Below are positions 1 through 5,488 of a DNA stretch of 6,380 nt, one piece after another. This stretch comes from an uncultured Comamonadaceae bacterium (lineage in GTDB: Bacteria; Pseudomonadota; Gammaproteobacteria; Burkholderiales; Burkholderiaceae_C): contig CALBWZ010000151.1 in assembly GCA_937893415.1 (NCBI GenBank), positions 1 through 6,380 of the forward strand, in the 5' to 3' direction. Both the position numbers and the translations under genes were made by a program. The notes under the pieces were generated by a model. It was given only the letters and a program-made list of their open reading frames with translations, ran no database searches and was not told the DNA's origin. Numbering within the stretch: the first letter of the stretch is position 1; every line of letters begins with the position of its first letter.

Positions 1-130
1 TGCTGCGACGAAACCAAGTTTTGAGATTCTCCAGCTTGTAATGCGCTTGCCATTTTTTGCTGTCGTCACGACGCACAAGCCTAATTTGTTCAGGCTTTAT
101 TACGATGGTTTCTGAGGCTATTAGGCGCAT
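1..130 (-). CDS. Probable tyrosine-type site-specific integrase, N-terminal fragment
   Basis: This is an open frame of 43 complete codons from ATG (128-130) that runs off the left edge, so only the N-terminus is visible. It contains IKPEQIRLVRRDDSKKWQAH (residues 11-30), then a tyrosine and a basic/aromatic stretch (KTWFRRS). From memory, a segment of the form KP..IRLVRR..SK.WQAHYK followed by W-R-R resembles the N-terminal arm-type DNA-binding part of phage and island integrases. The catalytic R-H-R-Y domain lies outside the window, so the family cannot be confirmed. The frame is closed by a TAA 9 bases upstream of the ATG, which makes this ATG the first possible ATG start. No Shine-Dalgarno sequence is visible. 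GC is about 45% by hand count, and codons such as ATA, CTA and AGG occur, unlike the cys genes. Its position 126 bases beyond the 3' end of tRNA-Asn supports the integrase reading. It could instead be an unrelated small basic protein. Confidence 0.55.
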   Translation of the reverse strand, partial: MRLIASETIVIKPEQIRLVRRDDSKKWQAHYKLENLKTWFRRS

Positions 131-136
131 GCAAGC

Positions 137-165
137 AGTTTACTGGTCTTTAGAGAAGAAATCAA
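137..165 (-). promoter_or_regulatory. Candidate promoter of the integrase gene, possibly leaderless
   Basis: On the minus strand, TTGATT (160-165) and TAAACT (137-142) are separated by exactly 17 bases. Each matches four of six bases of the sigma70 consensus. The -10 element ends only six bases before the ATG at 130, so transcription would begin at or next to the start codon. This would agree with the lack of a ribosome binding site. The match is weak and could be chance in AT-rich DNA. Confidence 0.25.
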
Positions 166-185
166 CCAGCGGCAGACAGTCAAAT

Positions 186-204
186 CGTGTAATAACCGTG
201 TAAT
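186..204. repeat. 8-base direct repeat with 11-base period
   Basis: CGTGTAAT occurs at 186-193 and again at 197-204, separated by AAC. The copies are identical and repeat about once per helical turn. They lie between the tRNA-Asn terminator and the integrase start, where arm-type integrase sites or an excisionase/repressor site would be expected in an integrated element. This function is inferred from position only. Confidence 0.45.
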
Positions 205-217
205 TAAAGCATAAAAT

Positions 218-245
218 AAAAACAACGACTTACGTCGTTGTTTTT
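218..245 (-). terminator. Rho-independent terminator of tRNA-Asn (potentially bidirectional)
   Basis: A perfect 12-base-pair stem (218-229 with 234-245) with a 4-base loop has a GC-rich core ACAACGAC/GTCGTTGT and A/T flanks. Read on the minus strand it starts 12 bases after the tRNA CCA end and runs into TTTTTATTTTAT, a good U-tract. On the plus strand the stem is also followed by T-runs, so it could stop transcription coming from the left. It insulates the integrase gene from tRNA transcription. Confidence 0.85.
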
Positions 246-256
246 AAAGGGTTTTT

Positions 257-332
257 TGGCTCCTCGAACTGGGCTCGAACCAGTGACCTACGGATTAACA
301 GTCCGGCGCTCTACCAACTGAGCTATCGAGGA
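257..332 (-). tRNA. trnN: tRNA-Asn (anticodon GUU)
   Basis: The minus strand folds as a complete 76-base tRNA. The acceptor TCCTCGA (326-332) pairs with TCGAGGA (261-267), followed by discriminator G and an encoded CCA (257-259). The D arm is GCTC/GAGC with an AGTTGGTA loop. The anticodon loop CTGTTAA carries GTT at 297-299, which reads Asn codons AAC/AAU. The T arm is ACTGG/CCAGT with loop TTCGAGC. The gene is intact, with no sign of disruption. The 3' half of a tRNA gene is a common attachment site for tyrosine integrases, and an integrase-like frame follows downstream. If this is an attachment site, the present copy is the one that keeps the tRNA functional. A second copy of the 3' end is not seen in this window. 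Confidence 0.97.
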
Positions 333-343
333 ACAAGCCTCAA

Positions 344-371
344 ATTATAGCGTGGTTTTTTACTGTCACAA
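344..371 (-). promoter_or_regulatory. sigma70-type promoter of tRNA-Asn
   Basis: On the minus strand a perfect -10 TATAAT (344-349) is preceded, after a 16-base spacer, by TTGTGA (366-371), which matches four of six bases of the -35 consensus. Transcription would start near 337, about five bases before the mature tRNA 5' end at 332. This lets the tRNA be made independently of the reductase gene that ends at 402. Confidence 0.75.
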
Positions 372-381
372 ACCAACGGCT

Positions 382-409
382 AAAAAAATTGATGTGGCGG
401 TTCAATCAA
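382..409 (-). terminator. Weak candidate terminator after the ferredoxin-NADP reductase gene
   Basis: On the minus strand TTGAT (405-409) can pair with ATCAA (389-393) around an 11-base loop that contains the stop codon. Seven T residues (382-388) follow. The stem is short and AT-rich, so termination may be weak and the element may be fortuitous. Its position between the gene end and the tRNA promoter is appropriate. Confidence 0.3.
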
Positions 410-1499
410 ACGTGGGTGTTTCGACACCCAAGACTTTGTGCAGCTTAGGGCTGGTAGTGGTGTACTGCAAAAACACACGTTTGTCAGGAAAAATAATGGG
501 CGACGCGCCAAAAGCGGCCAGTGCGCATTCATGGAACCCAGACAGTATCAGTTTCTTTTTACCGGGGTAGGTGTTGATGTCACCAACCGCAAATATGCCA
601 GGGACGTTGGTCGAGAATTTTTCTGTGTCTACGACCAGTTGCTTGCGCTCTATGTCTAGACCCCAGTTGGCGATGGGTCCGAGTTTGGGACTTAAACCAA
701 AGAACACCAGCATGGCGTCCATGGGGACGATACGGGTCACACCGTCTGCGCCCGTTACTTTGGCGCCAACCAGTTGGCCGTCGCGCTCATCTAGGCCTGT
801 GACCTGACCAACGATGAATTGCATTTCGTACTGCTCACACAGCGCCCTCATTTTTGCCACATTGGCCGGCGCCGCTTTGAAGCCGTCGCGTCTGTGTATC
901 AGTATGACGCTTTCGGCCTTGTTGGGGCCATCGCCTACAAAGTTCAAAGCCCAGTCAATGGCCGAGTCCCCACCACCTAAGATGATGAGATTTTTACCAG
1001 CAAACTTGGCTGGGTTTTTAACGCTGTAGTGAACCTGAGTACCAGTGTGCGCTTCTATGCCCTCTACTCTGAGCAAGCGCGGCTGGAACGCGCCAACACC
1101 GGCAGCGATAAAAATGGTCTTGGTTAAAAACTGTGTGCCCTTGTTGGTTTCCACATAAAAGCGGCCATCGGGCTGGCGTTCAACTTCGCTCACTTCTTGG
1201 CCAAAGTGAAATACGGCTCCAAAGGGTTTGATTTGTTTCAACAGCAAGTCTGTGAGCTCTTTACCTGTGCACACTGGCACAGCCGGAATATCGAAGATGG
1301 GCTTGTCTGGGTACAGCTCCATAGGTTGGCCGCCAGCGTAGGCCAATGAGTCGATGACGTGGGCTTTAATTTCAAGCAGACCTAGCTCGAACACTTGGAA
1401 CAAGCCGACGGGGCCTGCGCCAATAATGACAGCATCGGTTTCAATACCACCAGCACTCAATGTGCGGCTGGTGGCTTCGGTGATAACTTCGGTGTCCAT
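402..1499 (-). CDS. Ferredoxin--NADP(+) reductase, thioredoxin-reductase-like type
   Basis: This 365-residue cytosolic FAD enzyme would move electrons between NADPH and ferredoxin. The N-terminal FAD dinucleotide fold shows GAGPVG (27-32), followed by the [18 protein letters not shown] region (55-72) typical of this reductase family. The central NADPH domain has LGGGDSA (174-180) and HRRDGFKA (202-209), whose arginines suit the 2'-phosphate of NADPH. The C-terminal FAD segment has GIFAVGDI (301-308) and GFHECALAA (321-329). The CxxC redox pair of true thioredoxin reductase is absent from the NADPH domain. This points to the type-2 ferredoxin reductase (as in Bacillus YumC) rather than thioredoxin reductase. 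The ATG at 1499 has only a weak AAAGAG 10 bases upstream, but no other Met occurs before the FAD motif. It lies 67 bases downstream of fdxA on the same strand, which suggests co-expression with its likely partner ferredoxin. Confidence 0.9.
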   Translation of the reverse strand: MDTEVITEATSRTLSAGGIETDAVIIGAGPVGLFQVFELGLLEIKAHVIDSLAYAGGQPMELYPDKPIFDIPAVPVCTGKELTDLLLKQIKPFGAVFHFGQEVSEVERQPDGRFYVETNKGTQFLTKTIFIAAGVGAFQPRLLRVEGIEAHTGTQVHYSVKNPAKFAGKNLIILGGGDSAIDWALNFVGDGPNKAESVILIHRRDGFKAAPANVAKMRALCEQYEMQFIVGQVTGLDERDGQLVGAKVTGADGVTRIVPMDAMLVFFGLSPKLGPIANWGLDIERKQLVVDTEKFSTNVPGIFAVGDINTYPGKKKLILSGFHECALAAFGASPIIFPDKRVFLQYTTTSPKLHKVLGVETPTFD

Positions 1500-1519
1500 G
1501 GGGTGTTAACTCTTTAATG

Positions 1520-1538
1520 CAGCGCACGCATAGCGCTG
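1520..1538. other. GC-rich hairpin in the fdxA-reductase gap
   Basis: CAGCGC (1520-1525) and GCGCTG (1533-1538) form a perfect 6-base-pair stem with a 7-base loop in the 67-base gap between fdxA and the reductase gene. On the minus-strand transcript it is followed by CATTAAAGAG, which is not a U-tract. It is more likely a processing or attenuating structure than a full terminator, if it is functional at all. Confidence 0.35.
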
Positions 1539-1560
1539 AGCAGGTTGGATGCGGTTGTTG

Positions 1561-1577
1561 TGGTGCTTATCGCACCA
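1561..1577. other. Short inverted repeat spanning the fdxA stop codon
   Basis: TGGTGC (1561-1566) and GCACCA (1572-1577) make a perfect 6-base-pair stem with a 5-base loop that holds the fdxA TAA. No T-run follows in either direction, so it does not look like an intrinsic terminator. It could stabilise the 3' end of the fdxA message, or it could be chance. Confidence 0.3.
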
Positions 1578-1896
1578 GCTCTGGTAGTTTGTTGGGCTTG
1601 TCTTGCCACTCTTCGGCATCAGCCAATGGTTCTTTTCGCTTGGTGATGCTTTTCCACGTAGGAATGCGTGACAGCTCTTCGTTGAGCTTGATCATGTGTA
1701 TTTGGTCTGAAGGCACATCTTCTTCAGCGTAAATGGCCGACACAGGACATTCCGGAATGCACACTGCGCAGTCAATGCACTCATCGGGGTCTATGGTGAG
1801 AAAGTTCGGGCCTTCGCGGAAACAGTCCACAGGGCACACGTCTACGCAGTCGGTGAACTTACAACGGATACAGGCTTCGGTGACGACGTGTGTCAT
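1567..1896 (-). CDS. fdxA: 7Fe-8S ferredoxin FdxA
   Basis: This is a 109-residue soluble electron carrier of the Azotobacter ferredoxin I / FdxA type. The cysteine pattern is C9-x2-C12-x4-C17-x3-C21-P, then C40-x2-C43-x2-C46-x3-C50-P. By comparison with Azotobacter FdI, C9, C17 and C50 would hold the [3Fe-4S] cluster and C21, C40, C43 and C46 the [4Fe-4S] cluster. C12 and C25 would be free. The C-terminal part (about 60-109) is the acidic extension usual for this family. I chose the ATG at 1896 because family members begin MTHVV. An upstream TTG at 1908 would add only four residues. Neither start has a good Shine-Dalgarno sequence. The gene precedes a ferredoxin-NADP reductase by 67 bases and follows the cys operon by 166. 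Its physiological partner is not shown by the sequence. Confidence 0.93.
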   Translation of the reverse strand: MTHVVTEACIRCKFTDCVDVCPVDCFREGPNFLTIDPDECIDCAVCIPECPVSAIYAEEDVPSDQIHMIKLNEELSRIPTWKSITKRKEPLADAEEWQDKPNKLPELVR

Positions 1897-2062
1897 GGTT
1901 TGGTTCAAATAGGGTTGGTGGTAGGGTTCACAGTTGGACTGTCAATTGGCAGCACGTCTGTGTCACAAGGTGTTAATTTTAATGCGTGCAGGGCCGGCCT
2001 TTCCATTATGCACTTCAAGCCCTAAGCATTAAGAGGTCATGGCTGGGTTGCAAGCGGTTTTT
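1897..2062. other. Intergenic region between cysN and fdxA, no gene
   Basis: These 166 bases hold no convincing coding frame, no strong terminator for the cys operon and no clear promoter for fdxA. The only structure seen is GTGCA/TGCAC (1986-1990 with 2009-2013) around a loop that contains the palindrome GGCCGGCC (1992-1999). Whether fdxA is read through from cysN or has its own start site cannot be decided from the sequence. Confidence 0.6.
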
Positions 2063-3367
2063 TTAAGCATTTATCAGTACGGCTGCAGACGTGCTGTGGC
2101 TGGCAGTGTCCACCAATATAAGGCTGCCAAGACCCCGGCTGGTGGCGTATGCCGCCAGTGGCAATGGCGTTTGAAAATGCAGTTGTACCTGTCCTATGCT
2201 GTTTGCAACCAATGTGTCAGTGGCTGAGGTGTTCAGCGTTGCAATGTCAATCTGGTGGTCAATGGCACATACTTTGACTTTGACCCAACGGTGGCCGTGT
2301 AAGGCCCAGTAGTTGCGCCCCACGTTCAGCGGCTGCTCGTCGAGCCACGCGATGGTTGCCGTGGCGTGCTGTGAGCCCAAAGAAGCCTGGCGGGCTATCA
2401 GCCAGTCGCCGCGTGAGACGTCAATCTCGCGGTCCAGCACCACGCCTACGGTGTCACCTGCCTGTGCTGGCAAGTCACCCAAGTCTTGGCGTGTGGTGGT
2501 CAGCAACTGAGCCACTTCAGCATGCTGCCCGCTGGGGCTGAGTTGCAATAGGCTGCCAACGCTTATAGTCCCAACGGCCAGGCGTCCCCAGTAAATGCGT
2601 CGACCTTGTAGGCCAAGCGGAACCGTGTTGCGGTTTTCAACCCATTGAACGGCAAGGTGCGGGAGTGATGGCGGTTGCGCCGCCGCAGATATTGTTTCTA
2701 GCTCGGCGATGGTGGGCAAGCCCTCAAGCAACGCCAGGAGGCTCGGGCCGTGGTAGCCGGCCCAGCCTGGATGCGCAAGAACCACGTTGTAGCCCATCAG
2801 CGCAGAGACCGGAACGGTTCCAGCGCAATCAATTTGCCCAAGCGCAGCAAAGTGGTGCAATGCTGCGCTGATGTTGGTAAAGGCTGTTTGTGGGTCATCA
2901 ACAGCGTCTAATTTGTTAATGGCAAATACCACCGACGGCACGCGCAAGCGGTTGACCAGCAAGCTGTGGCGGCGTGTTTGTGCCAGCAATTCTAGTGCGG
3001 GGTTCTGCCAGTCCAGCTTCGTTGCGTCTACCAACACAACGGCAGCGTCGGCATTGGTGGCGGCGGTCACCATGTTGCGCGTGTACTGCACATGGCCTGG
3101 GGTATCGCCAATGATGAACTTGCGTGCAGGCGTTGCAAAGTAACGCCAAGCCACATCAATGGTGATGCCTTGTTCACGTTCGGCTTGCAGCCCATCTGTA
3201 AATGCGGCCAAGTCTGGTTGTTGGCCATCGTCGCTCCGGTGGCTTGTGTTGGATGCGTTGGCCAATTGGTCGCTGAGTATGGCTTTGCTGTCAAGGAGCA
3301 GTCGTCCAATGAGCGTGCTCTTGCCGTCGTCCACCGAGCCACAGGTGATAAATGTGAGTGCATTCAT
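2063..3367 (-). CDS. cysN: Sulfate adenylyltransferase subunit 1 (GTPase subunit of ATP sulfurylase)
   Basis: CysN hydrolyses GTP to drive formation of APS from ATP and sulfate by CysD. The 434-residue product has a full translation-factor-type GTPase domain: G1 GSVDDGKST (10-18), switch I region GITIDVAWRYF (67-77), G3 DTPGH (88-92), G4 NKLD (151-154) and G5 SAL (188-190). EF-Tu-like beta-barrel domains follow, and the protein ends with the usual GSLILVD motif near the C-terminus. It lacks a fused APS kinase domain, so it is CysN and not CysNC. It is shorter than E. coli CysN (about 475) but appears complete. I chose ATG 3367 because the product then begins MNALTF right before the P-loop strand. 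A longer frame from a GTG at 3442 would overlap cysD by 74 bases. The stop codon of cysD lies one base upstream of this start, indicating translational coupling. Confidence 0.95.
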   Translation of the reverse strand: MNALTFITCGSVDDGKSTLIGRLLLDSKAILSDQLANASNTSHRSDDGQQPDLAAFTDGLQAEREQGITIDVAWRYFATPARKFIIGDTPGHVQYTRNMVTAATNADAAVVLVDATKLDWQNPALELLAQTRRHSLLVNRLRVPSVVFAINKLDAVDDPQTAFTNISAALHHFAALGQIDCAGTVPVSALMGYNVVLAHPGWAGYHGPSLLALLEGLPTIAELETISAAAQPPSLPHLAVQWVENRNTVPLGLQGRRIYWGRLAVGTISVGSLLQLSPSGQHAEVAQLLTTTRQDLGDLPAQAGDTVGVVLDREIDVSRGDWLIARQASLGSQHATATIAWLDEQPLNVGRNYWALHGHRWVKVKVCAIDHQIDIATLNTSATDTLVANSIGQVQLHFQTPLPLAAYATSRGLGSLILVDTASHSTSAAVLINA

Positions 3368-3368
3368 G

Positions 3369-4304
3369 TTAAAAATAGCCTTCTGCTTTGCGTTTTTCCA
3401 TAGACGCCTCTGAGGTTTGGTCGTCCATACGGGTTGCGCCACGTTCGCTGATGGTCACGCTGAGTGTTTCCGTCACGATGTCGGCGGCGGTGGCTGCCGT
3501 GCTCGCGACTGGACAGGTGCAGGTGATGTCGCCCAGTGTGCGAAACCGGACCTGCACACGCTCAATTTGTTCGTTCTGGCGTGCCGGTGTGAGTGCTGTC
3601 ACTGGCACCAACAGGCCTTTGCGCTGCACAACCTCGCGCTCATGGCTGAAGTACAAGCTTGGCAAGGCCACGTGCTCACGGGCGATGTACTGCCACACGT
3701 CCAATTCAGTCCAGTTGGAAATGGGGAACACCCGAAAGTGTTCGCTGGGGTGAAGTTTTGTGTTGAAGAGCTGCCACAGTTCTGGGCGTTGTGATTTGGG
3801 CAGCCATTGCCCAAAGCTGTCACGGTGTGAAAAAATTCGCTCTTTTGCACGGGCTTTTTCTTCATCGCGCCTGGCGCCGCCCATCAGTGCGTCGAAGCGA
3901 AACTCTTCAATGGCTTCCAACAGCGTGACCGATTGGTGCGCATTGCGCGGCTCATCTGAGCGGGCCAAGCGCACGGTGCCTCTGGCCATAGAGTCTTCAA
4001 CGCTGCGCACAATCAGTTGCGCGTTCAACTCGGCGGCGCGTTGGTCACGAAACTGCGTGACCTCTGGAAAATTGTGCCCTGTGTCAATCATGAGCAATGG
4101 GAAGGGGATGTGGCCTACGCCAAAGGCTTTTTCAGCACACTTGAGCATCACCAACGAGTCTTTACCACCAGAAAAAAGCAGTGCAGGGCGCTCAAATACA
4201 GCAGCCACTTCGCGCAATATGAAAATGGTTTCAGCCTCTAGCGCGTCGAGGTGGGCATTGCTGACATTGGCTTGTATCAGGGCGGGAGGCGTAATGGCGT
4301 TCAT
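3369..4304 (-). CDS. cysD: Sulfate adenylyltransferase subunit 2 (catalytic subunit of ATP sulfurylase)
   Basis: CysD catalyses adenylylation of sulfate to APS and forms the ATP sulfurylase heterodimer with CysN. The 311-residue protein belongs to the PP-loop ATP pyrophosphatase family. It shows the PP-loop SGGKDS (45-50), DTGHNFPE (74-81), the GGARRDEEKARAKERIFS segment (142-159) and FPISNWTELDVWQYI (193-207). It ends in the characteristic SMEKRKAEGYF tail. I chose ATG 4304 because it overlaps the cysH stop as ATGA. An in-frame ATG at 4370 would add 22 residues atypical of CysD and run back into cysH. The length is normal for the family (about 300). The tight overlap on one side and the 1-base gap to cysN on the other suggest coupled, stoichiometric synthesis of the two subunits. 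Confidence 0.96.
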   Translation of the reverse strand: MNAITPPALIQANVSNAHLDALEAETIFILREVAAVFERPALLFSGGKDSLVMLKCAEKAFGVGHIPFPLLMIDTGHNFPEVTQFRDQRAAELNAQLIVRSVEDSMARGTVRLARSDEPRNAHQSVTLLEAIEEFRFDALMGGARRDEEKARAKERIFSHRDSFGQWLPKSQRPELWQLFNTKLHPSEHFRVFPISNWTELDVWQYIAREHVALPSLYFSHEREVVQRKGLLVPVTALTPARQNEQIERVQVRFRTLGDITCTCPVASTAATAADIVTETLSVTISERGATRMDDQTSEASMEKRKAEGYF

Positions 4305-5080
4305 GTGTTTTGCTCGGTTGCTGTTGTAGCTGCGGCCAATGGCGTTGAAGCTTGTACGTGTAAACCACATTCTTTAGCTGGCGTTTGGCTGTCGCTGCTC
4401 TCCCACCACCAGCGCCCAGCACGAAAGTCTTCACCCACGCTGATGGCGCGCGTGCAAGGCTCACAGCCAATGCTGGGGAAAAATGCATCGTGCAAGGGGT
4501 TGTAGGCCAATTGGTGTTGCGCAATGAAATGCCACACATCACCCCAAGTCCAGTCCAGTATGGGGTTGAGTTTGAGGCGAGTGGCCTCTTGCTCGAGGTT
4601 GCCAGCGACTGATCGCGTGTTTGACTGCTCACGGCGAAGGCCCGTTATCCAGCCCACTTGTCCTGCCAAGGCATGCATTAGCGGTTGCATTTTGCGCACG
4701 TTGCAGCAATCCAAGCGGTGGGCTTTGCTCTCGTAAATACCATTGTCAGCAACCCGCTTGACCAAGGCAAGCACCTGCTCGACTTGGGGTTGAAACACCC
4801 GAACTGTGATGGCGTAGCGGTGTTCTAATGTCGCGATCAATGACAGAGTTTGAGCGTGTAAGCGCTGGGTATCGAGTACAAATACGCTGGTGTTTGAAGT
4901 CTTCAGAGCGCCAGCCATGTGCAACAAGTGTGTGACCACCACGTCTTCAGCGCCCAGGCTGTTGGCCTGTGTCCAAGCGCCTGCGTGTGTCAACTGGGTG
5001 GCTTGTATCAGGGCGATGCTGTCACTCACCAAGCCTGAAAAATTGTTGCTTGGCTTGTCGTACAAGTCAAGTGCGCTCAT
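4301..5080 (-). CDS. cysH: Assimilatory APS reductase, [4Fe-4S] type (CysH family)
   Basis: CysH reduces activated sulfate to sulfite with thioredoxin or glutaredoxin as electron donor. The 259-residue protein has the family's SLGAEDVVVT nucleotide-binding segment (41-50) and an ITGLRREQS-like substrate region (145-153). It has the catalytic cysteine in KECGLH (C238). It also carries CCNVRK (C125, C126) and GCEPC (C206, C209), the two cysteine pairs that bind a [4Fe-4S] cluster. By family knowledge these pairs mark enzymes acting on APS, as in Pseudomonas and plants, while enterobacterial PAPS reductases lack them. This fits the absence of an APS kinase gene nearby. ATG 5080 overlaps the stop of the DUF934 gene by four bases. 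The C-terminal tail after the catalytic motif (about 242-259) is Ala/Thr-rich and probably disordered. APS versus PAPS preference is inferred from the cysteines, not shown. Confidence 0.93.
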   Translation of the reverse strand: MSALDLYDKPSNNFSGLVSDSIALIQATQLTHAGAWTQANSLGAEDVVVTHLLHMAGALKTSNTSVFVLDTQRLHAQTLSLIATLEHRYAITVRVFQPQVEQVLALVKRVADNGIYESKAHRLDCCNVRKMQPLMHALAGQVGWITGLRREQSNTRSVAGNLEQEATRLKLNPILDWTWGDVWHFIAQHQLAYNPLHDAFFPSIGCEPCTRAISVGEDFRAGRWWWESSDSQTPAKECGLHVQASTPLAAATTATEQNT

Positions 5081-5472
5081 GCTGTCTCACTTTGGTGAGC
5101 GCGGGCAAATAGCGGTTTCGCTTGCTGTGTGTCACCCTGGTAAAAAGCCGCAAAGCTTGTCAAGGCGCGTTGTGCGGCTTGTAGGTCTTGGTCGTCTCGC
5201 AGCAGGGCATGGCTAAACCCCAAGCGATGCATGTGCGCCAATTGGTCCACCAGCACATCGCCGTTGGCCAGCAGTTGTCCTTGGTATTGACGCCTGATTC
5301 GCAGATGTTGGGCTTGAGAGTAGGCGCGCCCATCGCTGAATGTTGGAAAGTGCAGTGCAATGCTGGTCACACCTTGCAGGTCCAGTTGTGCCACGTCGGT
5401 GTCGTTGGTGATGGCCAAGCTTGCCGCTAACAAGCTGTGGCTGTCGGTGTGACTGTGGTGATTGAATTCCAT
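5077..5472 (-). CDS. DUF934 family protein of the sulfate assimilation operon
   Basis: This 131-residue protein has no established function that I know of. It is recognisable as DUF934 by the segment LHFPTFSDGRAYSQAQHLR (40-58) and by GDVLVDQLAHMHRLGFSHAL (71-90). There is no signal peptide, membrane helix or cluster of cysteines (no Cys at all), so it is unlikely to carry a metal cluster itself. The N-terminus is His/Ser-rich (about 5-14). In many beta- and gammaproteobacteria this family sits beside a siroheme sulfite or nitrite reductase, as here, 16 bases after cysI and overlapping cysH by four bases. A role as an accessory or assembly factor for CysI or CysH is inference from context. 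The start ATG at 5472 has a clear GGAG (5481-5484) eight bases upstream. Confidence 0.9.
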   Translation of the reverse strand: MEFNHHSHTDSHSLLAASLAITNDTDVAQLDLQGVTSIALHFPTFSDGRAYSQAQHLRIRRQYQGQLLANGDVLVDQLAHMHRLGFSHALLRDDQDLQAAQRALTSFAAFYQGDTQQAKPLFARAHQSETA

Positions 5473-5488
5473 GCTGTTTGCTCCGGTG

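Noticed and set aside
1897..1908. TTG start of fdxA four codons upstream of the ATG
   Set aside because: Family members begin at the MTHVV methionine, and the TTG has no ribosome binding site.
1940..1945. Perfect TTGACA (-35-like) on the minus strand upstream of fdxA
   Set aside because: At 16-18 bases downstream there is only ACCACC-type sequence and no -10-like hexamer. The nearest TAT-like element is 28 bases away, so I do not call a promoter.
3067..3363. Minus-strand 98-codon frame inside cysN
   Set aside because: It is a shifted-frame shadow of the GTPase domain. The true frame carries all G motifs.
3368..3442. GTG start that would lengthen cysN by 25 residues
   Set aside because: It would overlap the conserved cysD C-terminus, and the added residues do not resemble CysN. 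The ATG at 3367 gives the expected N-terminus.
3760..4329. Long plus-strand open frame of 189 codons
   Set aside because: It lies antisense to cysD, whose product is clearly conserved. The translation has Ser/Arg-rich shadow composition and no recognisable domain.
4305..4370. Upstream ATG that would lengthen cysD by 22 residues
   Set aside because: It would overlap cysH deeply, while the ATG at 4304 forms the typical 4-base ATGA overlap.
4231..4632. Minus-strand 133-codon frame overlapping cysH and cysD
   Set aside because: It is an out-of-frame reading of the cysH 3' region, and its composition matches no known family.
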